Part shown: positions 8,694 through 20,698 of the stretch, piece by piece
How the letters are laid out: each line of letters begins with the position of its first letter
Numbering within the stretch: the stretch's first letter is position 1
Position numbers and translations under genes: made by a program
DNA from: Synechococcus sp.
GTDB lineage: Bacteria; Cyanobacteriota; Cyanobacteriia; PCC-6307; Cyanobiaceae
DNA: 55,065 bases
Assembly (NCBI GenBank): GCA_012270465.1
Contig: JAAXIH010000228.1
Span: forward strand, 1 to 55,065
Direction: 5' to 3'
Notes under the pieces: model-generated
Database searches by the model: none
Told to the model about the DNA's origin: nothing
Seen by the model: the letters and a program-made list of their open reading frames with translations, nothing else

Positions 8694-9358
8694 GGTTCGC
8701 GCCGCGCCACCCGCTGGCTCACATTCACGGCATGGTCGGCCATGCGCTCAATGCAGCGCAGCACCAGCACCAGCATCAACTGATGATCCCGGCACACGCC
8801 GCCGGCGGTGCAGGTTTCGGTGAGTTCCTCCACCAGCCGTTCGTAGTCCCGGTCCACCAGGTCATCGAGGGCCTGGAGCCTGGCCCCGGCGCTGAGATCT
8901 TCTTCGCTGAGGCTGTCGAGGGCGAGGGCCAACAGCGACCGGCAACGGTCCAGCATCGTCAGCACGTCGTCGCGGATGATCACCGGCTGCGCCGGCAGCA
9001 ACTGCTCGCCCAAAGCGGCCAGCTCTTTGCAGTAATCACCAAAGCGCTCGAGATCACGCAGGCAGTGCATGAAGCTCAGCACCTCGCGCACCTGGGCTTG
9101 GCTGAGGCGCTTTTGGCAGAGCAGATCAGCGCATTCCTCCTCCAGGCGCCGGTAAAGCTTGTCGATGCGGTCGTCGCCGCGGCGGATTTGTGGTGCCGCC
9201 TCCATGTCGGGGCCCGACAGCACGGCCCGGGCCAGCACGGCTGATTCCTCCACCATCGAACCCAGGCGGAGCAGCTCCTGCTTCAGCGCCCCCACGGCAT
9301 CGGCGCCTGAGCGCGCAGGTGCCTGATGTCTCCAGGCCGCGAGCAGCATGGCGTTCAC
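8690..9358 (-). CDS. phoU: PhoU-like phosphate-signalling protein
   Basis: 222-aa all-helical protein with the two-repeat PhoU architecture. Metal-binding E/D motifs appear as LRDLERFGDYCKELA in the first repeat and LRCIERMADHAVNVSQRVA in the second, each with the family E-R-x-x-D core. PhoU represses the Pho regulon through the Pst transporter and the PhoR kinase. No pst or phoBR genes are visible here, so it is an orphan copy. It is the first gene of a two-gene unit with crr6. Confidence 0.93.
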   Translation of the reverse strand: MNAMLLAAWRHQAPARSGADAVGALKQELLRLGSMVEESAVLARAVLSGPDMEAAPQIRRGDDRIDKLYRRLEEECADLLCQKRLSQAQVREVLSFMHCLRDLERFGDYCKELAALGEQLLPAQPVIIRDDVLTMLDRCRSLLALALDSLSEEDLSAGARLQALDDLVDRDYERLVEELTETCTAGGVCRDHQLMLVLVLRCIERMADHAVNVSQRVARREP

Positions 9359-9460
9359 TCCTCTGCCCGCAACTTAGTTCTGGCAGCCATCAAGAGCTGT
9401 GACAGCCCCCTTGGGAAGTTGGCGCTGGCACGGAAAATGGAGAGGTTCTGATCGCACACC

Positions 9461-9565
9461 ATGGCAACTGCCCTGTCTCAGTCTGAGATCTTCATCGCCC
9501 TCGTGGTGGCAGCCCACGCCGCCGTTTTGGCCCTGCGTCTGAGCGTCAGCCTTTACCGCTCCTGA
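9461..9565 (+). CDS. psaM: Photosystem I reaction centre subunit XII
   Basis: 34-aa single-helix protein missed by the ORF track because of its size. It reads MATALSQSEIFIALVVAAHA then AVLALRLSVSLYRS. This is the PsaM pattern: a short polar start, S/T-x-I/V-F-I-A-L, one transmembrane helix, then LALRL and a short tail ending in LY plus basic residues. PsaM sits in the PSI monomer near PsaB and contributes to trimer stability. The upstream 100 bp, back to the divergent phoU start, must hold its promoter. It lies 0.5 kb upstream of por. Confidence 0.9.
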   Translation: MATALSQSEIFIALVVAAHAAVLALRLSVSLYRS

Positions 9566-9614
9566 GCTCTGGGTGACTTGGCAGCTTCGGTGACGTGCGC
9601 TACAAGCGGGTGTC

Positions 9615-11038
<1,424 letters not shown>

Positions 11039-11041
11039 GCC

Positions 11042-11749
11042 TTATTCGGTTGGCAGAGCGGCGAGGGCCTCTTTGCTGCCCATCACCACCAAGCGTTCAC
11101 CAGCCTGCAGCACTAGCGAGGCGGGCGGGTTCACGGTGAAGGCGTGCTGGGGACCAGCCGCCAGCACCGTGACGTGATGGCTGCGGCGCAGGTTGAGCTC
11201 CCGCAGCGATTGGCCTGAGAAGGCCTCTGGCACCAGGATTTCTTCAATGCTGTGGTCGGCATCGAGTTCCAGGCGTTCCAGCAGATTGGGCCGCACCAGC
11301 TCCTCGCCAAGCCGCTGACCCTGCAACTTCAACGGATAGACCACGCGGTCGGCCCCTACCCGTTGCAGCATCTTCATGTGGATGTCGCTGTTGGCCCTAG
11401 CGATTACCTGTTTGACGCGGCTGCCGGGGGCGTCTTTGGCGATCAGCGTGGCGGTGATGCTGGCTTCGATCGAGCCGGCGATGGCCACCACAACGGTGCC
11501 CACCTGCAGCACGCCAGCTTCCCGCATGGCTTCTTCATCGGTGCAGTCCACCAGGCGCGCTTCGATCGACGGTTCCACCTGGCGCAGCTCATCCACGGCC
11601 CGCTCTTCATCGTCGATGGCCAGCACCTCGGCGCCCCAGCGCACCAGCTCCTCGCAAACCGCCAGGCCAAAGCGGCCCAAGCCGATCACCGCATAGCCAT
11701 CGGAGAGATCACGGCGATTGGATTGGGATAACCAGAGCTTGCCGGTCAT
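11042..11749 (-). CDS. ktrA: Potassium uptake regulatory subunit KtrA (RCK domain)
   Basis: Cytosolic NAD/ATP-binding gating ring subunit of a Ktr potassium (often Na+-dependent) transporter. The RCK_N Rossmann motif is YAVIGLGRFGLAVCEELV followed by the acidic strand-2 end LAIDDEE. An RCK_C domain occupies the last 80 residues. With the ATG at 11749 it is 235 aa; a GTG at 11758 would add three residues. It lies 17 bp after ktrB on the same strand, the usual ktrBA pairing. Confidence 0.93.
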   Translation of the reverse strand: MTGKLWLSQSNRRDLSDGYAVIGLGRFGLAVCEELVRWGAEVLAIDDEERAVDELRQVEPSIEARLVDCTDEEAMREAGVLQVGTVVVAIAGSIEASITATLIAKDAPGSRVKQVIARANSDIHMKMLQRVGADRVVYPLKLQGQRLGEELVRPNLLERLELDADHSIEEILVPEAFSGQSLRELNLRRSHHVTVLAAGPQHAFTVNPPASLVLQAGERLVVMGSKEALAALPTE

Positions 11750-11766
11750 GGAGTTCACGGTGATGA

Positions 11767-13137
11767 CTACAGGATGAGTTCTTCTTGCGGGTAGCGCACC
11801 CGGCTGGGGGGGCGCCGGCCAAAGAGGGCCGAGAGCAACAACAGGATGCCGAGTCGGCCGATGAACATGCCAACCAGCAGCACCAGTTGTCCCCAGCGGT
11901 CCAAGCGGGCGGTGACGCCGAGGTCAAACCCCACCGAGGCAAAGGCTGACACGCAGGTGAACAACTTCTCCAAGAAGGTGAAGTCTTCATCCCCCAGGAC
12001 GCCGGCTTCGGTGTCGCCTAGCCCCAGCAGCATCGTCATCAGCACCACCACACCGGCCGAAGCCAGGGTGATTCCCACGGCCCGCAGCACCTGTTTGCCG
12101 GGGATGCGGCGGCGGTTGATCACCACCTCGGTGCGGTCTTCCAGGGTGGAGCGTGTGGTGCACAGCAGCACCGCAAAGGTGGTGGTTTTGATACCGCCGC
12201 CGGTGCCACCCGGGCTGGCGCCGATAAACATCAACAGGATCAGTAGGAACAAGCCCGCATGGGAGATGGTGTCGAGCGAGAGCGGCACCGATACAAAGCC
12301 TGCGGTGCGCGCCGAGATCACCTGAAACAGCGAGACCCCCACCTTCTGCAGCAGCGGTAGGCCCCCCACCACCCCAGCTGGTGCCAGCCGTTCGGTGAAC
12401 AGCAGCCCCAAGGTGCCAGCCACGATCAACAGCACACTGCTGCGCAGCACCACGCGGCTTTGCAGGCTCAAGCGGCGCCACTCCAGGGGGCTGCGCCGGT
12501 GAATCCAGAGATCGGAGAGCACGCGCCAGCCAATGCCACCAGCGATCACCAGCGCCGCCACCACGGCACAGACCACGGCATTGCTCTGATACGCCTCCAG
12601 GCTTCCCGACCAGAGACTGAATCCGGCGTTGTTGAAGGCGCTGATGCTGTGGAACATCGCGGCCCAGAGGCGCTCGCCTGGGTTGCTGATGTCGGTGAAG
12701 CCGAAGGCATAGAGCAGCACCGTGCCGATCAGCATCAGCACACCGCCGCTGATCACGATGGCCCGGAAGGTGGAGCCCACACCGCCCACACCGAATTGAT
12801 CGAGGGTGCGGCCCTGGTCGATGCGCTGACGCAGACCCGTGCGGCCTTGCACAAAGCCTTGCAGGAAGGTGCTGATGGCCATCAGTCCCAGGCCGCCGGT
12901 GATGATCAAGGCCGCCAGCACCAGCTGCCCGAAGAAGGTCAGCTCCGTACCCACATCAATGATCGAGAGGCCCGTCACCGTGATGGCGGAGGTGGCGGTG
13001 AACAGGGCTTCCCAGAGGTCCACCGATGGCCCAGAGCACAGCGGTGTGGCCAGCAGCAGCGTGCCAAGCGCAATCACCAGCAGACCGCTGACAACGGTGA
13101 ACTGCGGAACGGTGAGCTGGCGCTGCCAGGCGCTCAT
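11767..13137 (-). CDS. ktrB: Ktr/Trk-type potassium channel subunit KtrB
   Basis: 456-aa membrane pore of the Ktr system. It has the four M1-P-M2 repeats of the TrkH/KtrB fold. Each P-loop carries the selectivity-filter glycine: TSAITVTGLSIID, HSISAFNNAGFSLW, ISARTAGFVSV and CVSAFASVGFDLG. Its start overlaps the pirin stop by 4 bp, so pirin-ktrB-ktrA are probably one transcript. Ktr uptake is family knowledge and is important for osmotic adaptation in cyanobacteria. Confidence 0.95.
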   Translation of the reverse strand: MSAWQRQLTVPQFTVVSGLLVIALGTLLLATPLCSGPSVDLWEALFTATSAITVTGLSIIDVGTELTFFGQLVLAALIITGGLGLMAISTFLQGFVQGRTGLRQRIDQGRTLDQFGVGGVGSTFRAIVISGGVLMLIGTVLLYAFGFTDISNPGERLWAAMFHSISAFNNAGFSLWSGSLEAYQSNAVVCAVVAALVIAGGIGWRVLSDLWIHRRSPLEWRRLSLQSRVVLRSSVLLIVAGTLGLLFTERLAPAGVVGGLPLLQKVGVSLFQVISARTAGFVSVPLSLDTISHAGLFLLILLMFIGASPGGTGGGIKTTTFAVLLCTTRSTLEDRTEVVINRRRIPGKQVLRAVGITLASAGVVVLMTMLLGLGDTEAGVLGDEDFTFLEKLFTCVSAFASVGFDLGVTARLDRWGQLVLLVGMFIGRLGILLLLSALFGRRPPSRVRYPQEELIL

Positions 13138-13847
13138 TGCAGCTCAAACAGCAGCAGGTCGCTGGTGCTGCTGCTGCTCACGATGGTTTGCCCCGGCGTG
13201 CCCTCGAAGCCCAAACCATCCCCCTTCTGCAGCGATTGCCCATCCAGTGTGATGGCGCCATCAATCAGCTGCAGCCAAGCCTTGTGGTTGGGTTGCAGCG
13301 GTAGCTCCAGGCTTGTGCCCGCTGGTGGCTGGCTGCGCCAGAGCCGCACCGGCCGTTGAATGGCCATGGCGCCAGCCTCGCCACTGGGATCCAGCAGGCA
13401 GGTCCAGCCCTCGGCGATCGCAAACGGCTTTTGTTCGTATTGGGGGTCTCCGCCAGGGGTTTGCGGTTCCACCCAGATCTGCAGCAGCCGGCAGGGGGCC
13501 GCCGACTGGTTGATTTCGCTGTGCACCACGCCTCGGCCGGCGCTCATGCGCTGCACCTCGCCCGCGCGCAGCACTTCGCGGTGACCCATGGAGTCTTGAT
13601 GGGTGAGCTCGCCTTCCACCATCACGGTGATGATTTCCATGCTCTGGTGCGGGTGCATGCCAAAGCCTTGGCCCGGGGCGATCGTGTCGTCATTGATCAC
13701 ACGCAGCGGGCCGAAGCCCATCCAATTGGGGTCGTGGTGGTGCGAAAAGCTGAAGCTGTGCCAGCTATCAAGCCAATCCCGCTGGCTGTGAAAGCGCTCT
13801 GCTGCCGGCCGCAAGCGGCCCAGGCTGCGCTGAGGTGTGGTGGTCAT
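13134..13847 (-). CDS. Pirin family (cupin) protein, YhhW-like
   Basis: 237-aa double-cupin protein. The metal site is visible in the N-terminal cupin: GMHPHQSMEIITVMVEGEL provides His, His and Glu, with a further His in THQDSMG and the SAGRGVVHSEIN pirin signature. The start WHSFSFSHHHDPNWMGFGPLRV is typical. Some homologues have quercetinase activity, while nuclear pirin is a redox-sensitive cofactor; the role here is unknown. It overlaps ktrB by 4 bp and follows the FMN reductase gene by 3 bp. Confidence 0.92.
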   Translation of the reverse strand: MTTTPQRSLGRLRPAAERFHSQRDWLDSWHSFSFSHHHDPNWMGFGPLRVINDDTIAPGQGFGMHPHQSMEIITVMVEGELTHQDSMGHREVLRAGEVQRMSAGRGVVHSEINQSAAPCRLLQIWVEPQTPGGDPQYEQKPFAIAEGWTCLLDPSGEAGAMAIQRPVRLWRSQPPAGTSLELPLQPNHKAWLQLIDGAITLDGQSLQKGDGLGFEGTPGQTIVSSSSTSDLLLFELQ

Positions 13848-13850
13848 CGC

Positions 13851-14384
13851 TTAAGCACCCAAGTCGAGCGGTTGCATCTGCATTAGGCGGCGCAGCAAAT
13901 CCTGGATTGATTCATCCTTGGCTGGCTTGGCGTAATTGCTCAGTAACTGACGCCCCACCACCTGGGCGCCGAGGTGGGTGAGCTGAATCCTTAAAGAGAG
14001 CAGCAGCTCCATCCCACCGCCTCCAGAGAAGGTGGCCATGGCCACGGGGCGGCCGTTGAACAGGGCGCGGAAGTCATCCCCCTGCACCGAGAGCCAGGCC
14101 ACGGCATTGCTGAACACCGGTGGAATCGAACCGTTGTATTCCGGCGCGCAGATCACCCAGTGGGGAGCAGCCATCAGCCGCTCTTGCAAGCGGGCCAGAT
14201 CGGCTGGGTTGCCATTTTTTTCGGCTTTGGGGCGATAGAGGGGCAGATCCAGCAGGGTGAGATCCAGCACCTCGGCGCTGGAGCCCAGCTTGCGGGCTTC
14301 ATCGGCAAAGCGTTCGGCCAATTTGAGGTTCTCGCCATTGCTGGCGGCGAGCACCAGCACATCAACTGGCGTGGAGCTGCTCAT
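13851..14384 (-). CDS. NADPH-dependent FMN reductase family (flavodoxin-like) protein
   Basis: 177 aa with flavodoxin-like fold. A loop (LAASNGENLKLAERFADEA) occupies the FMN-phosphate site, and ICAPEYNGSIPPVFSNAVAWLS carries the diagnostic PEYNGSxP motif near residue 100. The family includes ArsH-, YieF- and WrbA-like quinone or azo reductases. Specific substrate is unknown. It is the gene before the pirin, an association that may reflect shared redox-stress function (inference). Confidence 0.92.
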   Translation of the reverse strand: MSSSTPVDVLVLAASNGENLKLAERFADEARKLGSSAEVLDLTLLDLPLYRPKAEKNGNPADLARLQERLMAAPHWVICAPEYNGSIPPVFSNAVAWLSVQGDDFRALFNGRPVAMATFSGGGGMELLLSLRIQLTHLGAQVVGRQLLSNYAKPAKDESIQDLLRRLMQMQPLDLGA

Positions 14385-14461
14385 CGTTGGCCTTTGGGGT
14401 CGAAGTCAGCACATTGTGTTTTGCACCGAGCCTCTCCACAAGCCAGCAGGGCCAGCTGCCG

Positions 14462-14884
14462 TTAGGCCGGCCCGTTGACCAAGCTGATCCAGGCCTGCTG
14501 CAGGGTGAGGGGAATGGGCAGCGGCCGGTAGTCACGGGCATCGGGTTCGCCGTGGCGCTGCACGGCATTCACCATCAGCGCCGGTGATCCGCCGCGGTTG
14601 ATGGCGCCATGGGGAATGCCAGGGGGGATACGAATCCAGCAGGCCTCCTCCACCCGCATCGGGATGGTGTGCAGCTGTTTGTTTTGCAAGATCACCAAAT
14701 CCACTTCGCCCTGTAGGAGCAGCAGCTGATCGGTCTGCTTGCGGTGGCAGAAGAGTTCGTGGGATGGGGTGGTGCCCACCGTGGCGATCAGGGTCTCGTC
14801 ACTGGGTTGGGGCGATGAGAACAGGGTGGAGCCAGCTTGGCTGGCTTGCATCGGCAGGATTTCAACCCTCGCAGGCGAACGCAT
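14462..14884 (-). CDS. Single-domain cupin protein
   Basis: 140 aa with the cupin core: HELFCHRKQTDQLLLLQGE supplies His and Gln at metal-ligand positions, and CWIRIPPGIPHGAINRG supplies the second cupin motif. No catalytic class can be assigned; dTDP-sugar epimerase-like folds and small storage cupins look alike at this level. It lies downstream of chlL after a hairpin-rich 109-bp gap and upstream of the FMN reductase on the same strand. Confidence 0.8.
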   Translation of the reverse strand: MRSPARVEILPMQASQAGSTLFSSPQPSDETLIATVGTTPSHELFCHRKQTDQLLLLQGEVDLVILQNKQLHTIPMRVEEACWIRIPPGIPHGAINRGGSPALMVNAVQRHGEPDARDYRPLPIPLTLQQAWISLVNGPA

Positions 14885-14903
14885 AGGGGTAATGAGAAGT
14901 ACC

Positions 14904-14926
14904 CCGAGCGTGCCGCTCGGATTTTT
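14904..14926 (+). terminator. Hairpin with T-run in chlL-cupin gap (plus orientation)
   Basis: CCGAGCG-TGC-CGCTCGG forms a perfect 7-bp stem, followed on the + strand by ATTTTT. No plus-strand gene ends here, so it would stop antisense transcription or act as a stem in the minus-strand mRNA. A second stem, CTGCCC-gtgt-GGGCAG, lies about 40 bp further right, nearer the chlL stop. Confidence 0.5.
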
Positions 14927-14993
14927 CGTTTGTCGTGTTTAAACGTACGAATTGAGCCTGCCCGTGTGGGCAGTTGCTGACCGTGAGAACGGC

Positions 14994-15923
<930 letters not shown>

Positions 15924-16014
15924 TCAACAGGTACCCACGCCAGCCAACAGCAACTGGGGGGTAAACAAAAAATCCGGCGGATCAAAAGTTGATACCGCGT
16001 TACTCAGTGGAGGC

Positions 16015-17598
16015 TTACCGGGAAAAGTGGGCCTTGGCTTCGTAGAGCACTTCATCGGTGATGCTGACGATGCCGCGCTCCTGGGCGTAGCTCTCGGTGT
16101 TGCGTTTCACCTTGCCGCGCACAAAGAAGGGAATCCGGCTCAGTTCGGCTTGCCCTGAGGGGGCCCAGCGCAACAGCTCTGCTTCATCAACACCAGTGGC
16201 CTCGGCGGCCAAGGTGATCGGATCAGCCTCTTGGGGCCCGGGTGGCTTCTCACCCTTGTGGCTCATGTGGCCGTCCACGAATTCGAAGTCGTGGCGGAAC
16301 ATCCCAATTAGGTGCTCCTCCAAACCCATCATCAGTGGATGCACCCAGCTGTCGAAGATCACGTTGGCCCCCTCCCAGCCCATCTGGGGCGCGTAGCGGG
16401 CGGGCACGTCTTGCACATGCAGCGGTGAGGAGATCACGGCGCAGGGGATGCCGAGGCGCTTGGCGCTGTGGCGCTCCATTTGGGTTCCCAGCACCAGCTC
16501 CGGGGCGGCCTCAGCCATGGCCGCTTCCACCTCCAGATAGTTGTCGCTGATCAGGGCGGTGAGCCCGAGCTCGTCAGCCGCTGCCCGCACGGCTCGGGCC
16601 TGTTCGCGGCTGTAGCTGCCCAGGCCCACCACCTCAAAGCCCAGCTCGCGAGAGGCGATGCGTGCCGCGGCAATGGCATGGGTGGCATCGGCAAAGATGA
16701 ACACCCGCTTCCCGGTCAGGTAGGTGGAATCCACCGAGCGGGAATACCAGGGCATGCGGCTGTGGCCACTGCCTTTGGTGGTGGGCTCGAGCCCCAGCAG
16801 CTCCTGTAACTCCGCGCAAAAGGCTTCAGTGGCACCGATGCCAATGGGCACGGTGCTCACGGTGGGCATGCCGAATTGCCGCTCCAGCCAGCGGCAGCTG
16901 CTGTCGGCGATTTCGGGGTAGAGGCAGATGTTGGCCTCAGCTTGGGGGATGCGGCGCAGATCCTCTGGGCTGGCGCCTAAGGGCGCCACCACATGGGTGT
17001 CGATGCCGAGCTCATCGAGCAGCACCCGCACCTCCCGCACGTCATCGCGGCAGCGGAAGCCCAGCAGGCTCGGTCCCAGCAGGTTCACCCGCGGCCGGCG
17101 GCCTTGCTCTTGCCAGCGCTTGGGGTCGGGTTTGGTGAGCCCTGACGGCGGCAGTTGCGGCTTGAGCAGGGTGCGAATCAATTGGTAGAGGGTTTCTGCG
17201 GCGCCCCAGTTCTCTTTTTTCGAGTAGGCGGGCAGCTCCAGGGTCACCACCGGCATCGGCAAATTCATGCCCTGGGCCAGGGCGCCGGGTTGATCCTGGA
17301 TGAGTTCAGCGGTGCAGCTCTCCCCCACCAGCAGCGCCTGCGGTTGGAAGCGATCGGCTGCATCGCGAATCGAGCGCTTCACCAGCTCGGCGGTGTCACC
17401 CCCCAGGTCCCTGGCCTGAAAGGTGGTGTAGGTCACCGGCGGGCGCTGGTCGCGCCGCTCGATCATCGTGAACAGCAAATCGGCGTAGGTGTCGCCTTGG
17501 GGGGCGTGCAGCACGTAGTGCACCCCCTGCATCGAGGCGGCGATGCGCATGGCGCCCACATGGGGCGGGCCTTCGTAGGTCCAAAGAGTGAGTTCCAT
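16015..17598 (-). CDS. chlB: Dark-operative protochlorophyllide reductase subunit ChlB
   Basis: Catalytic beta subunit of DPOR. It forms the NifDK-like ChlN2B2 heterotetramer that binds protochlorophyllide. It is 527 aa, the normal length. The N-terminus [20 protein letters not shown] carries the family start, and QGDTYADL contains the Asp that serves as unusual fourth cluster ligand in the family. Other conserved parts are [15 protein letters not shown] and the C-terminal small domain ([19 protein letters not shown]). It follows chlN by 5 bp. Confidence 0.98.
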   Translation of the reverse strand: MELTLWTYEGPPHVGAMRIAASMQGVHYVLHAPQGDTYADLLFTMIERRDQRPPVTYTTFQARDLGGDTAELVKRSIRDAADRFQPQALLVGESCTAELIQDQPGALAQGMNLPMPVVTLELPAYSKKENWGAAETLYQLIRTLLKPQLPPSGLTKPDPKRWQEQGRRPRVNLLGPSLLGFRCRDDVREVRVLLDELGIDTHVVAPLGASPEDLRRIPQAEANICLYPEIADSSCRWLERQFGMPTVSTVPIGIGATEAFCAELQELLGLEPTTKGSGHSRMPWYSRSVDSTYLTGKRVFIFADATHAIAAARIASRELGFEVVGLGSYSREQARAVRAAADELGLTALISDNYLEVEAAMAEAAPELVLGTQMERHSAKRLGIPCAVISSPLHVQDVPARYAPQMGWEGANVIFDSWVHPLMMGLEEHLIGMFRHDFEFVDGHMSHKGEKPPGPQEADPITLAAEATGVDEAELLRWAPSGQAELSRIPFFVRGKVKRNTESYAQERGIVSITDEVLYEAKAHFSR

Positions 17599-17603
17599 GG
17601 CGC

Positions 17604-18896
<1,293 letters not shown>

Positions 18897-19760
18897 TTAT
18901 TGGGATCGCTCTGGATTAGTCACAAACCAGTAGCTGATGCCATTGCGATAGCCCAAGTAGCCCGGCAGGGAGGAGGCGCTGAGCTGTTGGCCGGAGAGCA
19001 CCTTGGCCAGGCTGGCGAGTTGGAACAGGTTGAGGTTGGTTTTGATGTTGGCGTTGGCGATTTGCAGCAGCTGGGGCAGCTTGGCCATCGCTTCTGTTGT
19101 GGCCAGTTGGCGCATCAATGCCCCCACCGCCTGCCGCTGCCGCCGCATGCGGCCCAGGTCTCCTTCGCCGTCATTTCGAAAGCGCAGGTAGCCCTCTAGG
19201 GCGCGGCCTCGCAGGCGTTGATGGCCTGGCAGTAAATCGATTTCTAGGTTTTGGCTGCGGTCGCTGTATCGCATTCGCTTGGCCACCGTCATCTCCAGCC
19301 CGCCGAGGGCATCCCCCAGTTCCCGCAGGGTTTCAAGGTTCAAAACGATGTAGTGCGGCATCGGCCGGCCAATCAGCTCCTGGGCTCCGGCGCTGATGGC
19401 CTCGATGCCTCCAAAGGCAAACAGGGCGTTGACCTTCTGCTCACCGTGCTCGCTGGTGCGGATGAAGGTATCGCGCGGTATTTGCGTGAGGTGGGCGCCC
19501 TCGCTGGTGAGATGCAAGCTGGCGATTACATCGGTGCGGAGGCCTTCGGCATCGGTGCCGAGCAGCAACACTTCTTGCGGAACAGGCGCCAGCACCTGCT
19601 GGAGCTGACTAGCGCCAGTGCTGGTGGTGGAGCCACTGAGCCGCAGCAACAGTGGTTCAACGGCAATCGCCCCAAAGCCGAGGCCACCCACAAGGGCCAC
19701 GCCCATGCCGATCAATGGGGTCAGGAATCTGAATCGCTGCTCTCGCTTCGTGGGAGCCAT
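18897..19760 (-). CDS. LytR-CpsA-Psr (LCP) family protein
   Basis: 287 aa with an N-terminal membrane anchor (about 15-35) and an extracytoplasmic LCP domain. The signature arginines and acidic residues that bind the polyprenyl pyrophosphate are present: LRTDVIASLHL, QIPRDTFI, KVNALFAFGG and YLRFRNDGEGDLGRMRRQRQ. LCP proteins transfer glycopolymers to peptidoglycan. In cyanobacteria the likely substrate is a cell-surface polysaccharide. It lies upstream of chlN on the same strand with a 54-bp gap. Confidence 0.93.
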   Translation of the reverse strand: MAPTKREQRFRFLTPLIGMGVALVGGLGFGAIAVEPLLLRLSGSTTSTGASQLQQVLAPVPQEVLLLGTDAEGLRTDVIASLHLTSEGAHLTQIPRDTFIRTSEHGEQKVNALFAFGGIEAISAGAQELIGRPMPHYIVLNLETLRELGDALGGLEMTVAKRMRYSDRSQNLEIDLLPGHQRLRGRALEGYLRFRNDGEGDLGRMRRQRQAVGALMRQLATTEAMAKLPQLLQIANANIKTNLNLFQLASLAKVLSGQQLSASSLPGYLGYRNGISYWFVTNPERSQ

Positions 19761-19847
19761 CGCGCGACCCTCCCAGGTATTGGTGTAAGTCTTTTCATTC
19801 TTGAGATGAAATTGACTGGGTCGCCCAGGCTTTCGCTTTGCTTCCGA

Positions 19848-20501
19848 TCAGCCTTTCCAGCCGGCCATGCGGGATGCGGCGGCCGAGCGGGCATAGGCCC
19901 GTGCGGCTGGCAGGGCTGGCTCCAGCTGCTGGGAATTGAAAGGTGGAAGGGCCTTGCGCCGTAGCCAGGCCGCCCAGCGAAATTCGTGGAAGGGGATCAG
20001 CGGAGCGCGATCAATCACGCCTTCACGCTTCAGCTTCCACACCAAGCTGCGGTAGGGATCGTCTTGGCAGCCCAGCAAGGTTTCGGGGAGCTCTTCAGGT
20101 TCCAGCGGGCCAAGGCCCCGGCCGTCATAGAGGTAAAGCCAGCCACGCTGTTGCAAGGCCTGCAGCACAGCGCTGCGGTTGCTCATTGGCAAATCCAAGG
20201 CGATGTAGCCCCAGCCAGTGGCCTCGGGATCCACGGCCAGCAGCCCCCGCAGCCGGTGATGACGATCCACCATCCAGAGCTCACCGGCTGAGCTGCGCAC
20301 CAGGGGGATTGGCCTGGTTTTGAGGTAGCGGCGCCGCTCTTTGGGGTCTTCGTTCTGGAAGTCAGCGATGCGGTGCTGGATCTCTGCCATGCCCACGCAC
20401 AGTTGGGTGGGATGGAGCATTGCGATTGCCACTTCGATCAGATCACTGGCTGCTTTCGGCGCCTCGGGCAGCGGCTCGTAAGCAGGAAGTGGCAAGGTCA
20501 T
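19848..20501 (-). CDS. ParB-like nuclease-fold protein (ParBc_2 type)
   Basis: 217 aa. The segment VAIAMLHPTQLCVGMAEIQ, then RRYLKTRPIPLVRSSAGELWMVDRHHRLRGLLAVD, matches the putative ParB-like family, with conserved DRHHR replacing the DGHHR-type motif. The C-terminal half (PYRSLVWKLKREGVIDR, then PFHEFRWAAWLR) is typical of this orphan group. No partition locus (ParA) is nearby, so chromosome segregation is not implied. The ATG lies only 3 nt after a terminator-like hairpin and has no clear ribosome-binding site. Confidence 0.8.
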   Translation of the reverse strand: MTLPLPAYEPLPEAPKAASDLIEVAIAMLHPTQLCVGMAEIQHRIADFQNEDPKERRRYLKTRPIPLVRSSAGELWMVDRHHRLRGLLAVDPEATGWGYIALDLPMSNRSAVLQALQQRGWLYLYDGRGLGPLEPEELPETLLGCQDDPYRSLVWKLKREGVIDRAPLIPFHEFRWAAWLRRKALPPFNSQQLEPALPAARAYARSAAASRMAGWKG

Positions 20502-20503
20502 GC

Positions 20504-20539
20504 CAAAAGCGTAAGGGCCCCCGCTAGGCGGAGGCCCTT
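20504..20539 (-). terminator. Strong hairpin with short T-run directly upstream of the ParB-like gene
   Basis: On the minus strand AAGGGCCTCCGC pairs with GCGGGGGCCCTT (12 positions, one mismatch) around a 3-nt loop. It is followed by ACGCTTTT and then the ATG of the ParB-like gene. It could end a minus-strand RNA coming from the intergenic region to the right, or act as a leader attenuator. Confidence 0.6.
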
Positions 20540-20652
20540 CAAATGCTCAGGCCTGATGGCCTGGTCCCTAACGGTGTGATGGCGCCCGAGGGCGGTATCG
20601 ATGAAAGCGTTGTTGCTGTTGTTGGAACGCCCGGAGCGTTCCGCAATCGATG

Positions 20653-20698
20653 CTCAAACGGTTGGAACAGAAAGGAAACAGGGCACTGGTTGTGTGAG
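20653..20698 (+). ncRNA. Candidate small RNA stem-loop with tandem GGAA(A)CA motifs
   Basis: CTCAAAC and GTGTGAG close a stem (7 positions, one mismatch). Its large loop presents TTGGAACAGA and AAGGAAACAGG, the motifs spaced exactly 10 nt apart. Exposed repeated GGAAACA motifs in a loop recall the cyanobacterial Yfr2 sRNA family as I remember it. There is no clear downstream U-run, and transcription has not been shown. This is a low-confidence lead only. Confidence 0.25.

Noticed and set aside
19848-20501. ParB partition function
   Set aside because: The protein has a ParB-like nuclease fold signature only. There is no ParA, no parS-like repeats, and no helix-turn-helix of true ParB.
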